The notes beneath the pieces are model-generated. The model had not been told where the DNA came from and ran no database searches. It was given only the letters and a program-made list of their open reading frames with translations. From assembly GCA_023417265.1 (NCBI GenBank), contig JAEZFY010000096.1:1-11471 (forward strand): 11,471 nucleotides of DNA. Direction: 5' to 3'. Position numbers and translations under genes: made by a program. Origin of the DNA: Actinomycetes bacterium. GTDB lineage: Bacteria > Actinomycetota > Acidimicrobiia > Acidimicrobiales > Ilumatobacteraceae. Below are positions 1 through 7,371 of the stretch, one piece after another; the stretch's first letter is position 1; every line of letters begins with the position of its first letter.

Positions 1-521
1 ACGCTGGGTCGTCGGCCACCGCCGACGACAGCGGGGCGATCGAGGTCCCGGCGATCGACGAGCCCGCCGTCGACACGCCGTCGCTGCCCAGCGAGCCGAG
101 CACGGCGTGGCAGTCCGAGCAGACCACGCCCGAGAGCACCCCCGCGCAGCCCAGCCTGGCCGACGATCTCGCCGCGCTGGCGTCACAGATCGAGGACGAG
201 CCCGCCGACTCGGCGCCCACCGAGGAAGCCAGCGGGTGGGCGGTCAGCGGCTCCGAGACGGGCACGTCGATGGGCGGCTACGAGCCGATGGTGCCCGAGA
301 CCACCGCCGCCCCGGCGGCCGCCACCGAGACGGCCCAGCCGGCAGCACAGGCCGCCGAGCCGGCCGCCCAGCCGCAGCAGGCTGCCGCCGCCAACGCCGC
401 CCCGGCCGGCTGGTACGCCGATCCCTCGACCCGCTTCGAGCTGCGCTACTGGGACGGGTCGCAGTGGACCGAGCACGTCAGCCGGGCCGGCCAGCAGTAC
501 ACCGATCCGCCGGTCGCCTGA
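1..521 (+). CDS. 3' part of a DUF2510-domain protein
   Basis: The frame is open from the first in-frame codon at position 3 to a TGA at 519-521, so the gene starts outside the window and 172 residues are visible. The visible N-terminal part is acidic and rich in Ala, Pro, Ser, Thr and Glu, with an Ala/Gln-rich run just before the end, and is probably disordered. The last 40 residues or so are a compact aromatic module beginning PAGWYADPS and continuing with RYWDGSQWTEHV. This is the signature of DUF2510, a short domain common in actinobacterial proteins and often found next to membrane segments or long disordered regions. Its molecular role is not established. No membrane segment is visible in the part seen here. 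A function for the whole protein cannot be given. Confidence 0.85.
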   Translation, partial: AGSSATADDSGAIEVPAIDEPAVDTPSLPSEPSTAWQSEQTTPESTPAQPSLADDLAALASQIEDEPADSAPTEEASGWAVSGSETGTSMGGYEPMVPETTAAPAAATETAQPAAQAAEPAAQPQQAAAANAAPAGWYADPSTRFELRYWDGSQWTEHVSRAGQQYTDPPVA

Positions 522-538
522 CACAGCGGTTCGCTCCT

Positions 539-554
539 CGCCCGGCAGCGGGCG
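539..554 (+). terminator. GC-rich hairpin after the DUF2510 gene
   Basis: CGCCCG at 539-544 and CGGGCG at 549-554 are perfect 6-bp arms around the loop GCAG. The hairpin lies 17 nt after the DUF2510 gene stop and just before the next gene's likely promoter. There is no T-tract, so it could be a weak or non-canonical terminator, or chance in GC-rich DNA. Confidence 0.25.
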
Positions 555-558
555 GCCC

Positions 559-570
559 TAGCCTGACACC
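559..570 (+). promoter_or_regulatory. Putative leaderless promoter of the MBL-Rieske gene
   Basis: TAGCCT at 559-564 fits the actinobacterial -10 pattern TANNNT and is followed by exactly six bases (GACACC) before the ATG at 571. That spacing would put transcription start at or beside the A of the ATG. No Shine-Dalgarno sequence is visible in front of this ATG, which agrees with a leaderless mRNA. No good -35 element is visible. The motif is short, so this is inference. Confidence 0.4.
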
Positions 571-2154
571 ATGCGCGCGACGTCGATCGGGCATGCCGGC
601 CTACTGATCGAAACCCACGCCGGGTCGATCCTGTGCGACCCGTGGTTCGTGCCGGCGTTCTTCGGCTCGTGGTTCGTGTTCCCGCGCAACGATCAACTGC
701 CGGCCGATCTGGTCGATCGGATCGAGCACGCCGACTACCTCTACGTCAGCCACCTCCACGGCGATCACCACGACGAGCCGTGGCTGTGCGAGCACCTCCG
801 CCGCGACATCCCGATCCTGCTCCCCGGCTACCCCACCCGCGAACAGCAGCGCACCCTCGAACGACTCGGGTTCACGAATTTCGTCCGCACCGTCGACACC
901 GAGGAACTCGAGCTCGCTCCGGGGCTGACCATTGCGATCCACATCGAGACGTCGATCACCGACGGCCCCGGGGGCGACTCGGCACTCGTCGTCAGCGATG
1001 GCGCGACACGGCTCGTCAACCAGAACGACTGCCGAACCACCGACCTCGCCGCGCTGCGCAGCCACGGTCCGGTCGACCTGCACTGGCTCCAGCACTCCGG
1101 GGCGATCTGGTACCCGATGGTCTACGAGATGCCCGCCGAGGAGCTGGCACGCCTGGCCGCCGCCAAAGTCGACAGCCAGCTCACCCGAGCCCTGCGCTAC
1201 GTCGAAGCCATCGATGCCCGGGCGGTCGTGCCGAGCGCCGGACCGCCGGCGTTCCTCGACGACGCGCTGTTCCATCTCAACGTCGTCACCGGCGACGAAC
1301 CGTCGATCTTCCCCGACCAGCGGACGTTCCTCGACCGCCTTACGGGCGCCGGGCGGACGGGATTGCTGAACATCCCCGGCACGGCGATCGAGGTCACGCC
1401 CGAGGCGATCGCGGCGACCCACCCGCTGCCCGACGACGAGGTCGCCGCGATCTTCACCGACAAGGCGGCCTACCTGCGGCGTTACCAGGCCGACTGGAAG
1501 CAGTGGCTGGCCGACGAGCGGGCGGCGTGGGGGGCGACCCCCACGAGCGACCTGCTCGCGGTGCTCGCGGCGTGGTGGGAACCGCTCCTACGGATCGCCC
1601 CGACCCTGCGCGACGCGGTCGGTGGCAACTGTCGCTTCACCGCCACCAGCCCCGCCGGCGACGTCGACGTGCTGATCGACTTCCCGGCGGGCGAGGTGCG
1701 TGCGTTCGCCGGGGAACCGTACGACTTCAGCTTCGCGATCGAACGCGAACTGGTCGAGACCGTCGCCGCCGCGCGGGCCGTCGACTGGTCGAACTCGCTG
1801 TTCTTGTCGTGCCGCTTCCGTGCCTGGCGGGCGGGCGACTTCAACGAGTACCTCTACAACTTCTTCAAGTCGCTGTCAGTCGAGCGGATGCGGCGCACCG
1901 AGGCCGAGGCGCTACGCAAGCTGGCCCCTCCGACCGCCACCGAGGCCGACATCCAGCTCGGCGACTACGTGGTCGAGCGCCGCTGCCCGCACCGCCGCGC
2001 CGACCTGTCGGTGTTCGGCGAGATCGATCCGGCCGCCACGAGCACGTCGGGCAGCGACGAGTTGGTGTGCACGCTGCACGGCTGGCGCTTCGACTGCGAC
2101 ACCGGCCGTTGCCTCACCGCGGCCGACCGGCCGATACGCATCCGCCGCGCCTGA
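571..2154 (+). CDS. MBL-fold hydrolase fused to a C-terminal Rieske [2Fe-2S] domain (CMAH-like)
   Basis: This is a 527-residue protein with no signal peptide, so probably cytoplasmic. Residues 1-270 or so form a UlaG-like metallo-beta-lactamase domain. The opening is IGHAGLLIE, the metal-binding HxHxDH motif is H61-H63-D65-H66, and later candidate ligands are D153 (NQND) and H175 in QHSGAIWYPMVY. A middle region (about 270-465) has no motif I can name. The C-terminus holds a Rieske-type cluster site, C472-P-H474 and C500-x2-H503-GW, with 25 residues between H474 and C500, longer than the usual 15-17. From memory, vertebrate CMP-N-acetylneuraminate hydroxylase combines the same two folds with Rieske first and MBL second, and has a similar GxSGxPM stretch. 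Here the order is reversed. The role is probably an oxidoreductase or hydroxylase acting on an unknown substrate. The start ATG is supported by the -10-like motif directly upstream. Confidence 0.85.
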   Translation: MRATSIGHAGLLIETHAGSILCDPWFVPAFFGSWFVFPRNDQLPADLVDRIEHADYLYVSHLHGDHHDEPWLCEHLRRDIPILLPGYPTREQQRTLERLGFTNFVRTVDTEELELAPGLTIAIHIETSITDGPGGDSALVVSDGATRLVNQNDCRTTDLAALRSHGPVDLHWLQHSGAIWYPMVYEMPAEELARLAAAKVDSQLTRALRYVEAIDARAVVPSAGPPAFLDDALFHLNVVTGDEPSIFPDQRTFLDRLTGAGRTGLLNIPGTAIEVTPEAIAATHPLPDDEVAAIFTDKAAYLRRYQADWKQWLADERAAWGATPTSDLLAVLAAWWEPLLRIAPTLRDAVGGNCRFTATSPAGDVDVLIDFPAGEVRAFAGEPYDFSFAIERELVETVAAARAVDWSNSLFLSCRFRAWRAGDFNEYLYNFFKSLSVERMRRTEAEALRKLAPPTATEADIQLGDYVVERRCPHRRADLSVFGEIDPAATSTSGSDELVCTLHGWRFDCDTGRCLTAADRPIRIRRA

Positions 2155-2156
2155 CG

Positions 2157-5100
2157 TCAGGGGCCCGACCCGGGCGGGCCCGGCGGGTCGCCGGGGGGCG
2201 GGCCCGTGGTCGGCGGTGGCAGCGTCGTCGGCGGAACGGTGGTGGTCGTGGTCGGCGGTGGGGCAACCGTCACCCGCAAGATCGCGCTCGCCGAGCGGCC
2301 GTCCGGGTCGGTGACGGTGTAGGGGATGTCGAACGGTCCGTCCGCGCCACCCAGGTGCTGCACGCGGATCACCGTGCCGACGGCCTCGACGTCGAGTCCG
2401 ACCGGGTCGGTCGCCGGGACGCTGACGGTGAGCGGGTCGCCGTCGGGGTCGCTCACCGGCATCGCCACCTCGGCGAACCCGCCGGTGGCAACTTCGATGG
2501 CGGTGTCGCTCGCACTCGGCGCGCCGTTGACGGTGACGGTGACCGGGATCGGTGCCGACACGGCGCCGAACGAGTCGGCGATCGTGTACTCGAACGTGAC
2601 CGTGCCGACGCCGGAGCCCGGTGACACGCGCAGCGCCGTGCCTGCGGCTTCGACCGAACCGGCGGCGCCGTTCGGGAACGTGATCTGGGCGGGGAACGCG
2701 CGCAGCGCGATCGGGTCGCCCTCCGGGTCGGCGTCGTTGCCGAGCACGTTGACGTCGGCAGGGTTGCCGTTGCCGAGCCGGGCGCTATCGGGCTGCCCGG
2801 TGGGGGCCCGGTTGAGCAGTTCGATCGTGACCGGGACCGAGGCGGTCAGGCCGCCCGGGTCGCTGACCGTCACCGTGAAGGCGGCGGTGCCGGTGCGCCC
2901 GGCCGGGTTGACCTGCACGCTCGCCGCATCCCCGGCGACCGTGACCCAGTCCGGCCGGCCGGGGACGTCGATGATCGTCAACGGCTCGTCGTCGGAGGCC
3001 AGCGAGGTGACCGGCAACGTGAGTTGCTCGAGCCGCCCGATCGTGAGGGCCACCGGGCTGGCCACCGGCAACTGGTTGACGTCGATCGTCACCGTGCCAC
3101 GGTCGACGACCGAGCACGAGTTGCGCACCGAATAGCCGAACGTGACGTTGCCGTTCTCCCCGGCCGGCGGCGTGTACACGCCGGATGCGGACCCACCGAG
3201 CGCGGCGCCGACGTCGGTGACGACGCCGTTGCTGGCGTGCTTGGTGAGATCGATCGCGATCGGCTGGCGATAGCCCGTCTCGAAGAACAAGTCGGGAGCG
3301 TTCGGCGGGGCCACGGTGCACGCCTGGACGGCGATCCGCACGTTGGCGTCGGCGGTCAACCTGCCGTCGGAGACTCGGTAGCCGATGTCGGCGACACCGC
3401 TCGGCGCGCCGGGCCGCGAGCTGAACGTCAGCGTCGAGCCGGAAAGTGTGGCCGTGCCGAGCGTGGCGTCGGGTGGCCGGATGATCTGATACGTCAACGG
3501 GTCGCCGTCGGGGTCGCTGTCGTTGATTCCGAGCGGCACCGACACCGAGGCACCGTTGACGACTTCGCTGCTCTCCGACCCGGCGATCGGCGCCCGGTTG
3601 AGCGGCGGGAGCACCGTCAGGGTGACGGTCGCCGAGTCGGACAAGCCGTCCGGGTCGATCACCGTGTAGGTGGCGACGACGTCGCCGACGAAGTCGGGGT
3701 TGGGAACGATCCGTACGGTCGTGTCGCCGCGCGTCACCGACCCGGAGCCCGACAGCACGGCGGTCGACTGGACGCGCAGGTCGCGTGGATCGCCGTCGAG
3801 GTCGACGTCGTTGGCGACGACCGGGATCGTCTGGGGCGTTCCCGGGCCGATGATCGCGATCCGGTCGTCGACCGCGTCGGGGGCGATCGGGTCGGGGTCG
3901 AGCACGCGGATCACGAGCCGGCCGAGCGACACGCCGTTGCCGCCGTCGCCGACCTGATACGTGATCGTCACCTCGGTGGGGAACGACGGCGCCGTGTACG
4001 TGATCCGGCCGTCGACACGTGTGGCGGTGCCGGAGGTCGGTGTCGACGACGACAGCACGCGCAACGGGCCGGGTCCGTCGGGGTCGCTGTCGTTGGCGAG
4101 CACGTCGAACGTCTCGGTCTGGCCGACCGTCAGGCGGACCTGTTCGTCGACGACGACCGGGGGGATGTTGGTGGTTGGCGGTTCGAGCACGTTGATCGTG
4201 ATCGTTGCGCCGTCGCGGAGGTTCTGGCTGTTGATCACCTCGTAGCTGCACCGGAACACGCCCTTGGCATCGACCGGCGGGGTGAACTCGATCCGGTCGG
4301 AGGCGGCCCGCGTGGCGCTGCCGCCGGCCGCGCAACCGGGTACGCCGACAAGCGTCGGCCGCTCGCCGCTCGGGTCGCCGTCGTTGCGTAAGACGTCGAT
4401 CGTGACGGGCACGTTGACCGTGGTGGTCGCCGAGTCGTCGCGGGCGAACGGCGGGGCCTGGATCTTCTCGACCAGCACGCGCACGGACACGGTGCCGGTC
4501 GCCGTGTTGCCGTGACCGTCGCTGATGACGTACGTGAAGCGGTCGTCGACGCGGTCGTCCGGGCTGCGCGCCCCGGGCGTGTACAGCACGTGGTCGTCAC
4601 GGACGCGCACCGAACCCGGTGCTACCGCGCCCGGATCGGGGGTTGCCGAGACGAGGATCAGCGGGTCGCCGTCAGGGTCGCTGTCGTTGCGCAAGACGTC
4701 GATGCGCAAGGTGGTGCCGACGACCGCGGTCGCCGTGTCGGCGGTGGCAACCGGCGCGCGGTTGGGCTCCTCGGCGCCGACGATGATCACGAGCACACTT
4801 GCGTCGACGTCGTTGCCGTGCTCGTCGGTGACCGTGTAGGCGAACTTCGAGCGCTCGGCCGCCCCCGCCCGGGCGACCACACGCAGCTGGTCGCCGACCA
4901 AGGTCACGTCGAGCCCGGGCGGCAACGGCTCGCGCACGGCGACCGTGAGCGGGTCGCCATCGGGGTCGTGGTCGTTGGCGAGCACCGGCACTTGTGTGGG
5001 CGTGTCGCGGCGCAACCGCACCGCGTCGGGCTGGGCGACCGGCGACCGGTTGGCGTTACCCGGCTGGGCGATGTCGACGGTGACCACCACCGGATCGCCC

Positions 5101-6842
5101 TGGGCGCCGAACGTGTCGACGGGGCGGTACGTGAACGTCGCCGTCCCGGACTCGTTGGCGGGTGGTTCGTAGCGCAGCGCGGGTAGCCCCGACGGGCCCT
5201 CGTCCTCGTACACCGTGCCGCCGATGTCGGCCTGGATGAACGACCCGATCCGCAGCGAGTCGCGCTCGGGATCGACGTCGTTGCGGAGCACGTCGATCAC
5301 GACGGGCGAGTTGGGCCCCGTCGTCGCCACGTCGGCGCGGCCCTGCGGCGCTCCGTTGGGCGCGTCGACCGGCAACAGAGTGATCTGCACCTGCGCCGAC
5401 GCCTCGTGCCCGCCGGCGTCGGTGATCGTGTACGTGAACTCGTCGACACCCACGTATCCACCGTCCGGGTAGTAGACCGCGGTCGAGGCACTGATGATCT
5501 CGGCGGTGCCGTGGGCTGGCTGGCCGACCTCCACCAGCGCCACGGCCTCGCCGTCGGGGTCGTAGTCGTTGGCCGTCACCGGAATCTCGACGGTCGCCCC
5601 GGTGCGCGCCGTGACCGGGTCGTCGCGAGCGATCGGGTAGTCGTCCAAGCCGTTGTTGTCGAGCTCCGGTTCGACCTCGCCGGGATCGTCGGGGTCGGCG
5701 TTGCCGCTGCCCGAGCCCCCGCGGCCCTCCTCGAGCAGCTCACCCGATTCGCCGAGCAGCGGCGGCGTGTCGTCGTCCTTGAAGATCGCCTGGATGCCCC
5801 ACGGGCTGATCGCCCACACCTGGTCGCCTTCGGTCGCGTCGACCCAGACGAGGTCGGTCGAGGTGGCGACCGACAGCGCCGTGCCGGTCTGCACGAACGC
5901 GGTCTGCTCACCGAGCACCTGCCCGTCGCGCCAATCGAAGCGCACGATCGCGCTCGTGCTCCGGTCGACGAGCACCGCCGCGTCACCGGCGACGGCGAGC
6001 AGATCGGCCCCGCCGGCGGCGAGCCCGGGCACGGTGACGGTGTGCTCGATGCCGTCGGTCGACACACACCACAGTTCGGAACCCGATGCCAGCCACCCGC
6101 AGCTGGCGGTCGGGCTCGGTTCCTGGAGCACCACCTCAGACGGCTCGACGTCGGGGAGCGCGACCCATCGGCCGCCGCCGAGCCGCACGCGGCCGGCCGT
6201 ACGGTCGAACACCATGCCGGTGTTGCCGACCAACGTGAGGCTGGCGTCGGCGTCGAGCCCGCTCGCGTAGACCTCGGTGGAGGTGGCCGTGTAGCGGGCG
6301 AACCGGCCGGCGCCGATCGTCCACACCGCCCCGTCGGGCGCGATCTCCACGAGCTCGCGGCTGGTGGCAGCGCCGATGTCGTCGTAGAACCGGCCTTCGC
6401 CGTCGGGGTCGAGGACGATCGCCTCCGGCTCGGCCGGATCGACGGCGACCACGCCCACCTGACCGACGCCTACCGTGGCGTCACCTTCCAGGCTGAGCCC
6501 GACGGTCTGCGGGGCGCCGACCGCGAACGTTGCCCAGTCGACCGCCCGCATCGTCCCGGCCCCACGATCGACCACGACCGCTTGCGAGGCCGATTGAGCG
6601 ACGTCGAGCACGTCGCCCGGCTCACCGATCGCGACACGCGCCAACGCCGCCCCCGAGTAGCCGTCGGCGAGCAGCACCCAGCCGTTGGCGCGATCGACGA
6701 ACCATCGCGTCGCGCGTGGCACGGTGGCCTCGACGGCGGTGAAGCCGTCGGATCGGACGGCGGCGACGGTCGCCACCACACCGACGGCGACCGCTCCGAG
6801 TCCGAGCACCGCTCGCCGCCACGACACGGCACGCGCGTACAT
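2157..6842 (-). CDS. Giant exported Ig/cadherin-like repeat protein with N-terminal propeller-like region
   Basis: This is a protein of 1561 residues. Residues 11-29 are a hydrophobic helix after Arg9-Arg10 and act as a signal anchor or uncleaved signal. Residues about 30-350 contain short beta-rich repeats (for example NGWVLLADG, GAVWTIGAG) resembling a beta-propeller. A Gly/Asp/Glu-rich linker follows. About twelve Ig/cadherin-like modules of 75-100 residues then run from near residue 400 to 1526. Most open with a variant of NRAPVA and carry ND-x-DPDGDPL, an acidic loop typical of bacterial Ig-like (Big_9/VCBS-type) domains that may bind calcium. The last 35 residues are Pro/Thr/Gly-rich. 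There is no LPXTG motif or C-terminal membrane helix, so anchoring would be through the N-terminus. The frame extends upstream to a GTG at 6905, but ATG 6842 places the basic and hydrophobic signal at the N-terminus. No clear Shine-Dalgarno is seen. The likely role is cell-surface structure or adhesion; the partner is unknown. Confidence 0.85.
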   Translation of the reverse strand: MYARAVSWRRAVLGLGAVAVGVVATVAAVRSDGFTAVEATVPRATRWFVDRANGWVLLADGYSGAALARVAIGEPGDVLDVAQSASQAVVVDRGAGTMRAVDWATFAVGAPQTVGLSLEGDATVGVGQVGVVAVDPAEPEAIVLDPDGEGRFYDDIGAATSRELVEIAPDGAVWTIGAGRFARYTATSTEVYASGLDADASLTLVGNTGMVFDRTAGRVRLGGGRWVALPDVEPSEVVLQEPSPTASCGWLASGSELWCVSTDGIEHTVTVPGLAAGGADLLAVAGDAAVLVDRSTSAIVRFDWRDGQVLGEQTAFVQTGTALSVATSTDLVWVDATEGDQVWAISPWGIQAIFKDDDTPPLLGESGELLEEGRGGSGSGNADPDDPGEVEPELDNNGLDDYPIARDDPVTARTGATVEIPVTANDYDPDGEAVALVEVGQPAHGTAEIISASTAVYYPDGGYVGVDEFTYTITDAGGHEASAQVQITLLPVDAPNGAPQGRADVATTGPNSPVVIDVLRNDVDPERDSLRIGSFIQADIGGTVYEDEGPSGLPALRYEPPANESGTATFTYRPVDTFGAQGDPVVVTVDIAQPGNANRSPVAQPDAVRLRRDTPTQVPVLANDHDPDGDPLTVAVREPLPPGLDVTLVGDQLRVVARAGAAERSKFAYTVTDEHGNDVDASVLVIIVGAEEPNRAPVATADTATAVVGTTLRIDVLRNDSDPDGDPLILVSATPDPGAVAPGSVRVRDDHVLYTPGARSPDDRVDDRFTYVISDGHGNTATGTVSVRVLVEKIQAPPFARDDSATTTVNVPVTIDVLRNDGDPSGERPTLVGVPGCAAGGSATRAASDRIEFTPPVDAKGVFRCSYEVINSQNLRDGATITINVLEPPTTNIPPVVVDEQVRLTVGQTETFDVLANDSDPDGPGPLRVLSSSTPTSGTATRVDGRITYTAPSFPTEVTITYQVGDGGNGVSLGRLVIRVLDPDPIAPDAVDDRIAIIGPGTPQTIPVVANDVDLDGDPRDLRVQSTAVLSGSGSVTRGDTTVRIVPNPDFVGDVVATYTVIDPDGLSDSATVTLTVLPPLNRAPIAGSESSEVVNGASVSVPLGINDSDPDGDPLTYQIIRPPDATLGTATLSGSTLTFSSRPGAPSGVADIGYRVSDGRLTADANVRIAVQACTVAPPNAPDLFFETGYRQPIAIDLTKHASNGVVTDVGAALGGSASGVYTPPAGENGNVTFGYSVRNSCSVVDRGTVTIDVNQLPVASPVALTIGRLEQLTLPVTSLASDDEPLTIIDVPGRPDWVTVAGDAASVQVNPAGRTGTAAFTVTVSDPGGLTASVPVTIELLNRAPTGQPDSARLGNGNPADVNVLGNDADPEGDPIALRAFPAQITFPNGAAGSVEAAGTALRVSPGSGVGTVTFEYTIADSFGAVSAPIPVTVTVNGAPSASDTAIEVATGGFAEVAMPVSDPDGDPLTVSVPATDPVGLDVEAVGTVIRVQHLGGADGPFDIPYTVTDPDGRSASAILRVTVAPPPTTTTTVPPTTLPPPTTGPPPGDPPGPPGSGP
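2161..2181 (+). terminator. Hairpin at the convergent gene junction
   Basis: GGGCCCG (2161-2167) and CGGGCCC (2175-2181) are perfect 7-bp arms around a 7-nt loop. The hairpin begins 6 nt after the MBL-Rieske stop and lies inside the 3' end of the opposing gene, encoding its Gly/Pro tail. It is the only obvious place for a terminator of the plus-strand gene, because the two genes are 2 nt apart. It has no T-tract, and Gly/Pro codons alone make GC palindromes likely, so confidence is low. Confidence 0.3.
2265..5640 (-). repeat. About twelve tandem Ig-like modules (coding repeat)
   Basis: The gene's central part is a tandem array of diverged modules, each about 225-300 nt. The best conserved DNA encodes the ND-x-DPDGDPL loop. 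On the plus strand the same 20-nt string occurs at 2434-2453 and 3499-3518, with a one-mismatch copy at 4663-4682 and weaker copies near 2717, 4077, 4951 and 5548. Modules 9 and 10 (counting from the N-terminus, roughly 2820-3310) have lost the acidic loop. The array arose by duplication followed by divergence. Confidence 0.75.
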
Positions 6843-6845
6843 GTT

Positions 6846-6855
6846 CACAATTGTG
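6846..6855. promoter_or_regulatory. Perfect 10-bp palindrome at the start of the Ig-like gene
   Basis: CACAATTGTG is a perfect palindrome starting 3 nt upstream of the ATG of the Ig-like gene. In the minus-strand reading, CACAAT is also a 4/6 match to a -10 hexamer, followed by 7 nt before the ATG, which would fit a leaderless start. It could be a regulator's half-site pair, a -10 element, or both. No matching -35 was found. Confidence 0.3.
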
Positions 6856-6871
6856 CCAGAGACCACGCGAA

Positions 6872-6887
6872 TTGGCTGTCGAGCCAA
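6872..6887. repeat. Inverted repeat upstream of the Ig-like gene
   Basis: TTGGCT (6872-6877) and AGCCAA (6882-6887) are perfect 6-bp arms around GTCG. It lies 30-45 nt upstream of the Ig-like gene start, where an operator or a promoter-proximal hairpin would sit. The function is unknown. Confidence 0.35.
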
Positions 6888-6897
6888 CCCACGAGCG

Positions 6898-6944
6898 CCA
6901 GGCACCGCCGGATTGCTGGTCGAGGTCGTTCCGCGAGTGCCTGG
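6898..6944 (-). repeat. 8-bp inverted repeat in the hspR / Ig-like gene spacer
   Basis: CCAGGCAC (6898-6905) and GTGCCTGG (6937-6944) are perfect 8-bp arms separated by 31 nt. It lies in the 157-nt gap between the hspR stop and the Ig-like gene. It could be part of a transcription end structure for the heat-shock operon or a spaced operator. A second small hairpin (GGCCT 6961-6965, AGGCC 6974-6978) lies closer to hspR. Neither has a T-tract. Confidence 0.3.
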
Positions 6945-6999
6945 AGACTCACGTCCGCGAGGCCTGGCGCCCGAGGCCAGTCGGCCGGAGGATCAGGGG

Positions 7000-7371
7000 T
7001 CAGCGCTGGTAGAGCGTGAGCGACTGGCGCAGTGGCACGAGGTCGCGGCGCTGGCGGCGTTCCGCTTCGGCGACCGCGTGGGCAGCGGTGGAGCGGGCCT
7101 CGGCGAGTTCGTGGCGCAGCCGTGCGTTCTCGGCTTCGAGTTCCATGACCCGTCGGATGCCTTCGACGTTCATGCCCTCGTTGGTGAGCTCGGAGATCCG
7201 CTGGAGGACCTCGATGTCGGCGTCGCTGTAGCGCCGGTTGCCGCCTTCGGTGCGGGCCGGGCGGACGAGGCCGCGGCGTTCGTAGATGCGCAGCGTCTGC
7301 GGGTGCATGCCGGCGAGCTCGGCGGCGACCGAGATCACGTAGACGGCTGACGTGCGATGGCGCGGACTCAT
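7000..7371 (-). CDS. hspR: HspR, MerR-family heat-shock repressor
   Basis: This 123-residue protein is the autoregulatory repressor of the dnaK operon in actinobacteria, binding HAIR operators with DnaK as co-repressor in the best-studied species. Residues 10-80 are a MerR-type winged helix. The recognition part is ISVAAELAGMHPQTLRIYER (13-32), with the wing RxxGGNRRYS (40-49) and the second helix pair NEGMNVEGIRRVMELE (64-79). Residues 80-108 form a basic and acidic coiled coil, as expected for a dimer. HspR proteins from Streptomyces share the PQTLR-Y-RxGLV pattern. Its ATG overlaps the TGA of dnaJ as ATGA, so it should be translationally coupled and made in step with the chaperones. The dnaK promoter carries a matching operator (11165-11185), which supports the call. 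Confidence 0.95.
   Translation of the reverse strand: MSPRHRTSAVYVISVAAELAGMHPQTLRIYERRGLVRPARTEGGNRRYSDADIEVLQRISELTNEGMNVEGIRRVMELEAENARLRHELAEARSTAAHAVAEAERRQRRDLVPLRQSLTLYQR

Noticed and set aside
633..2624. Long plus-strand frame over the MBL-Rieske gene and into the Ig-like gene
   Set aside because: The translation is almost entirely Arg/Pro/Gly/Ala and crosses two real genes in the wrong frame; no domain is visible.
6843..6905. Longer Ig-like protein starting at GTG 6905
   Set aside because: It would place 21 extra residues before the signal helix and include the palindrome and inverted repeat as coding; ATG 6842 gives a normal signal sequence. Not fully excluded, as neither start has a clear Shine-Dalgarno.
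5406..7019. Long plus-strand frame opposite the Ig-like gene and hspR
   Set aside because: Arg/Gly/Asp/Val-rich, no motif, antisense to the well-supported N-terminal part of the Ig-like protein.
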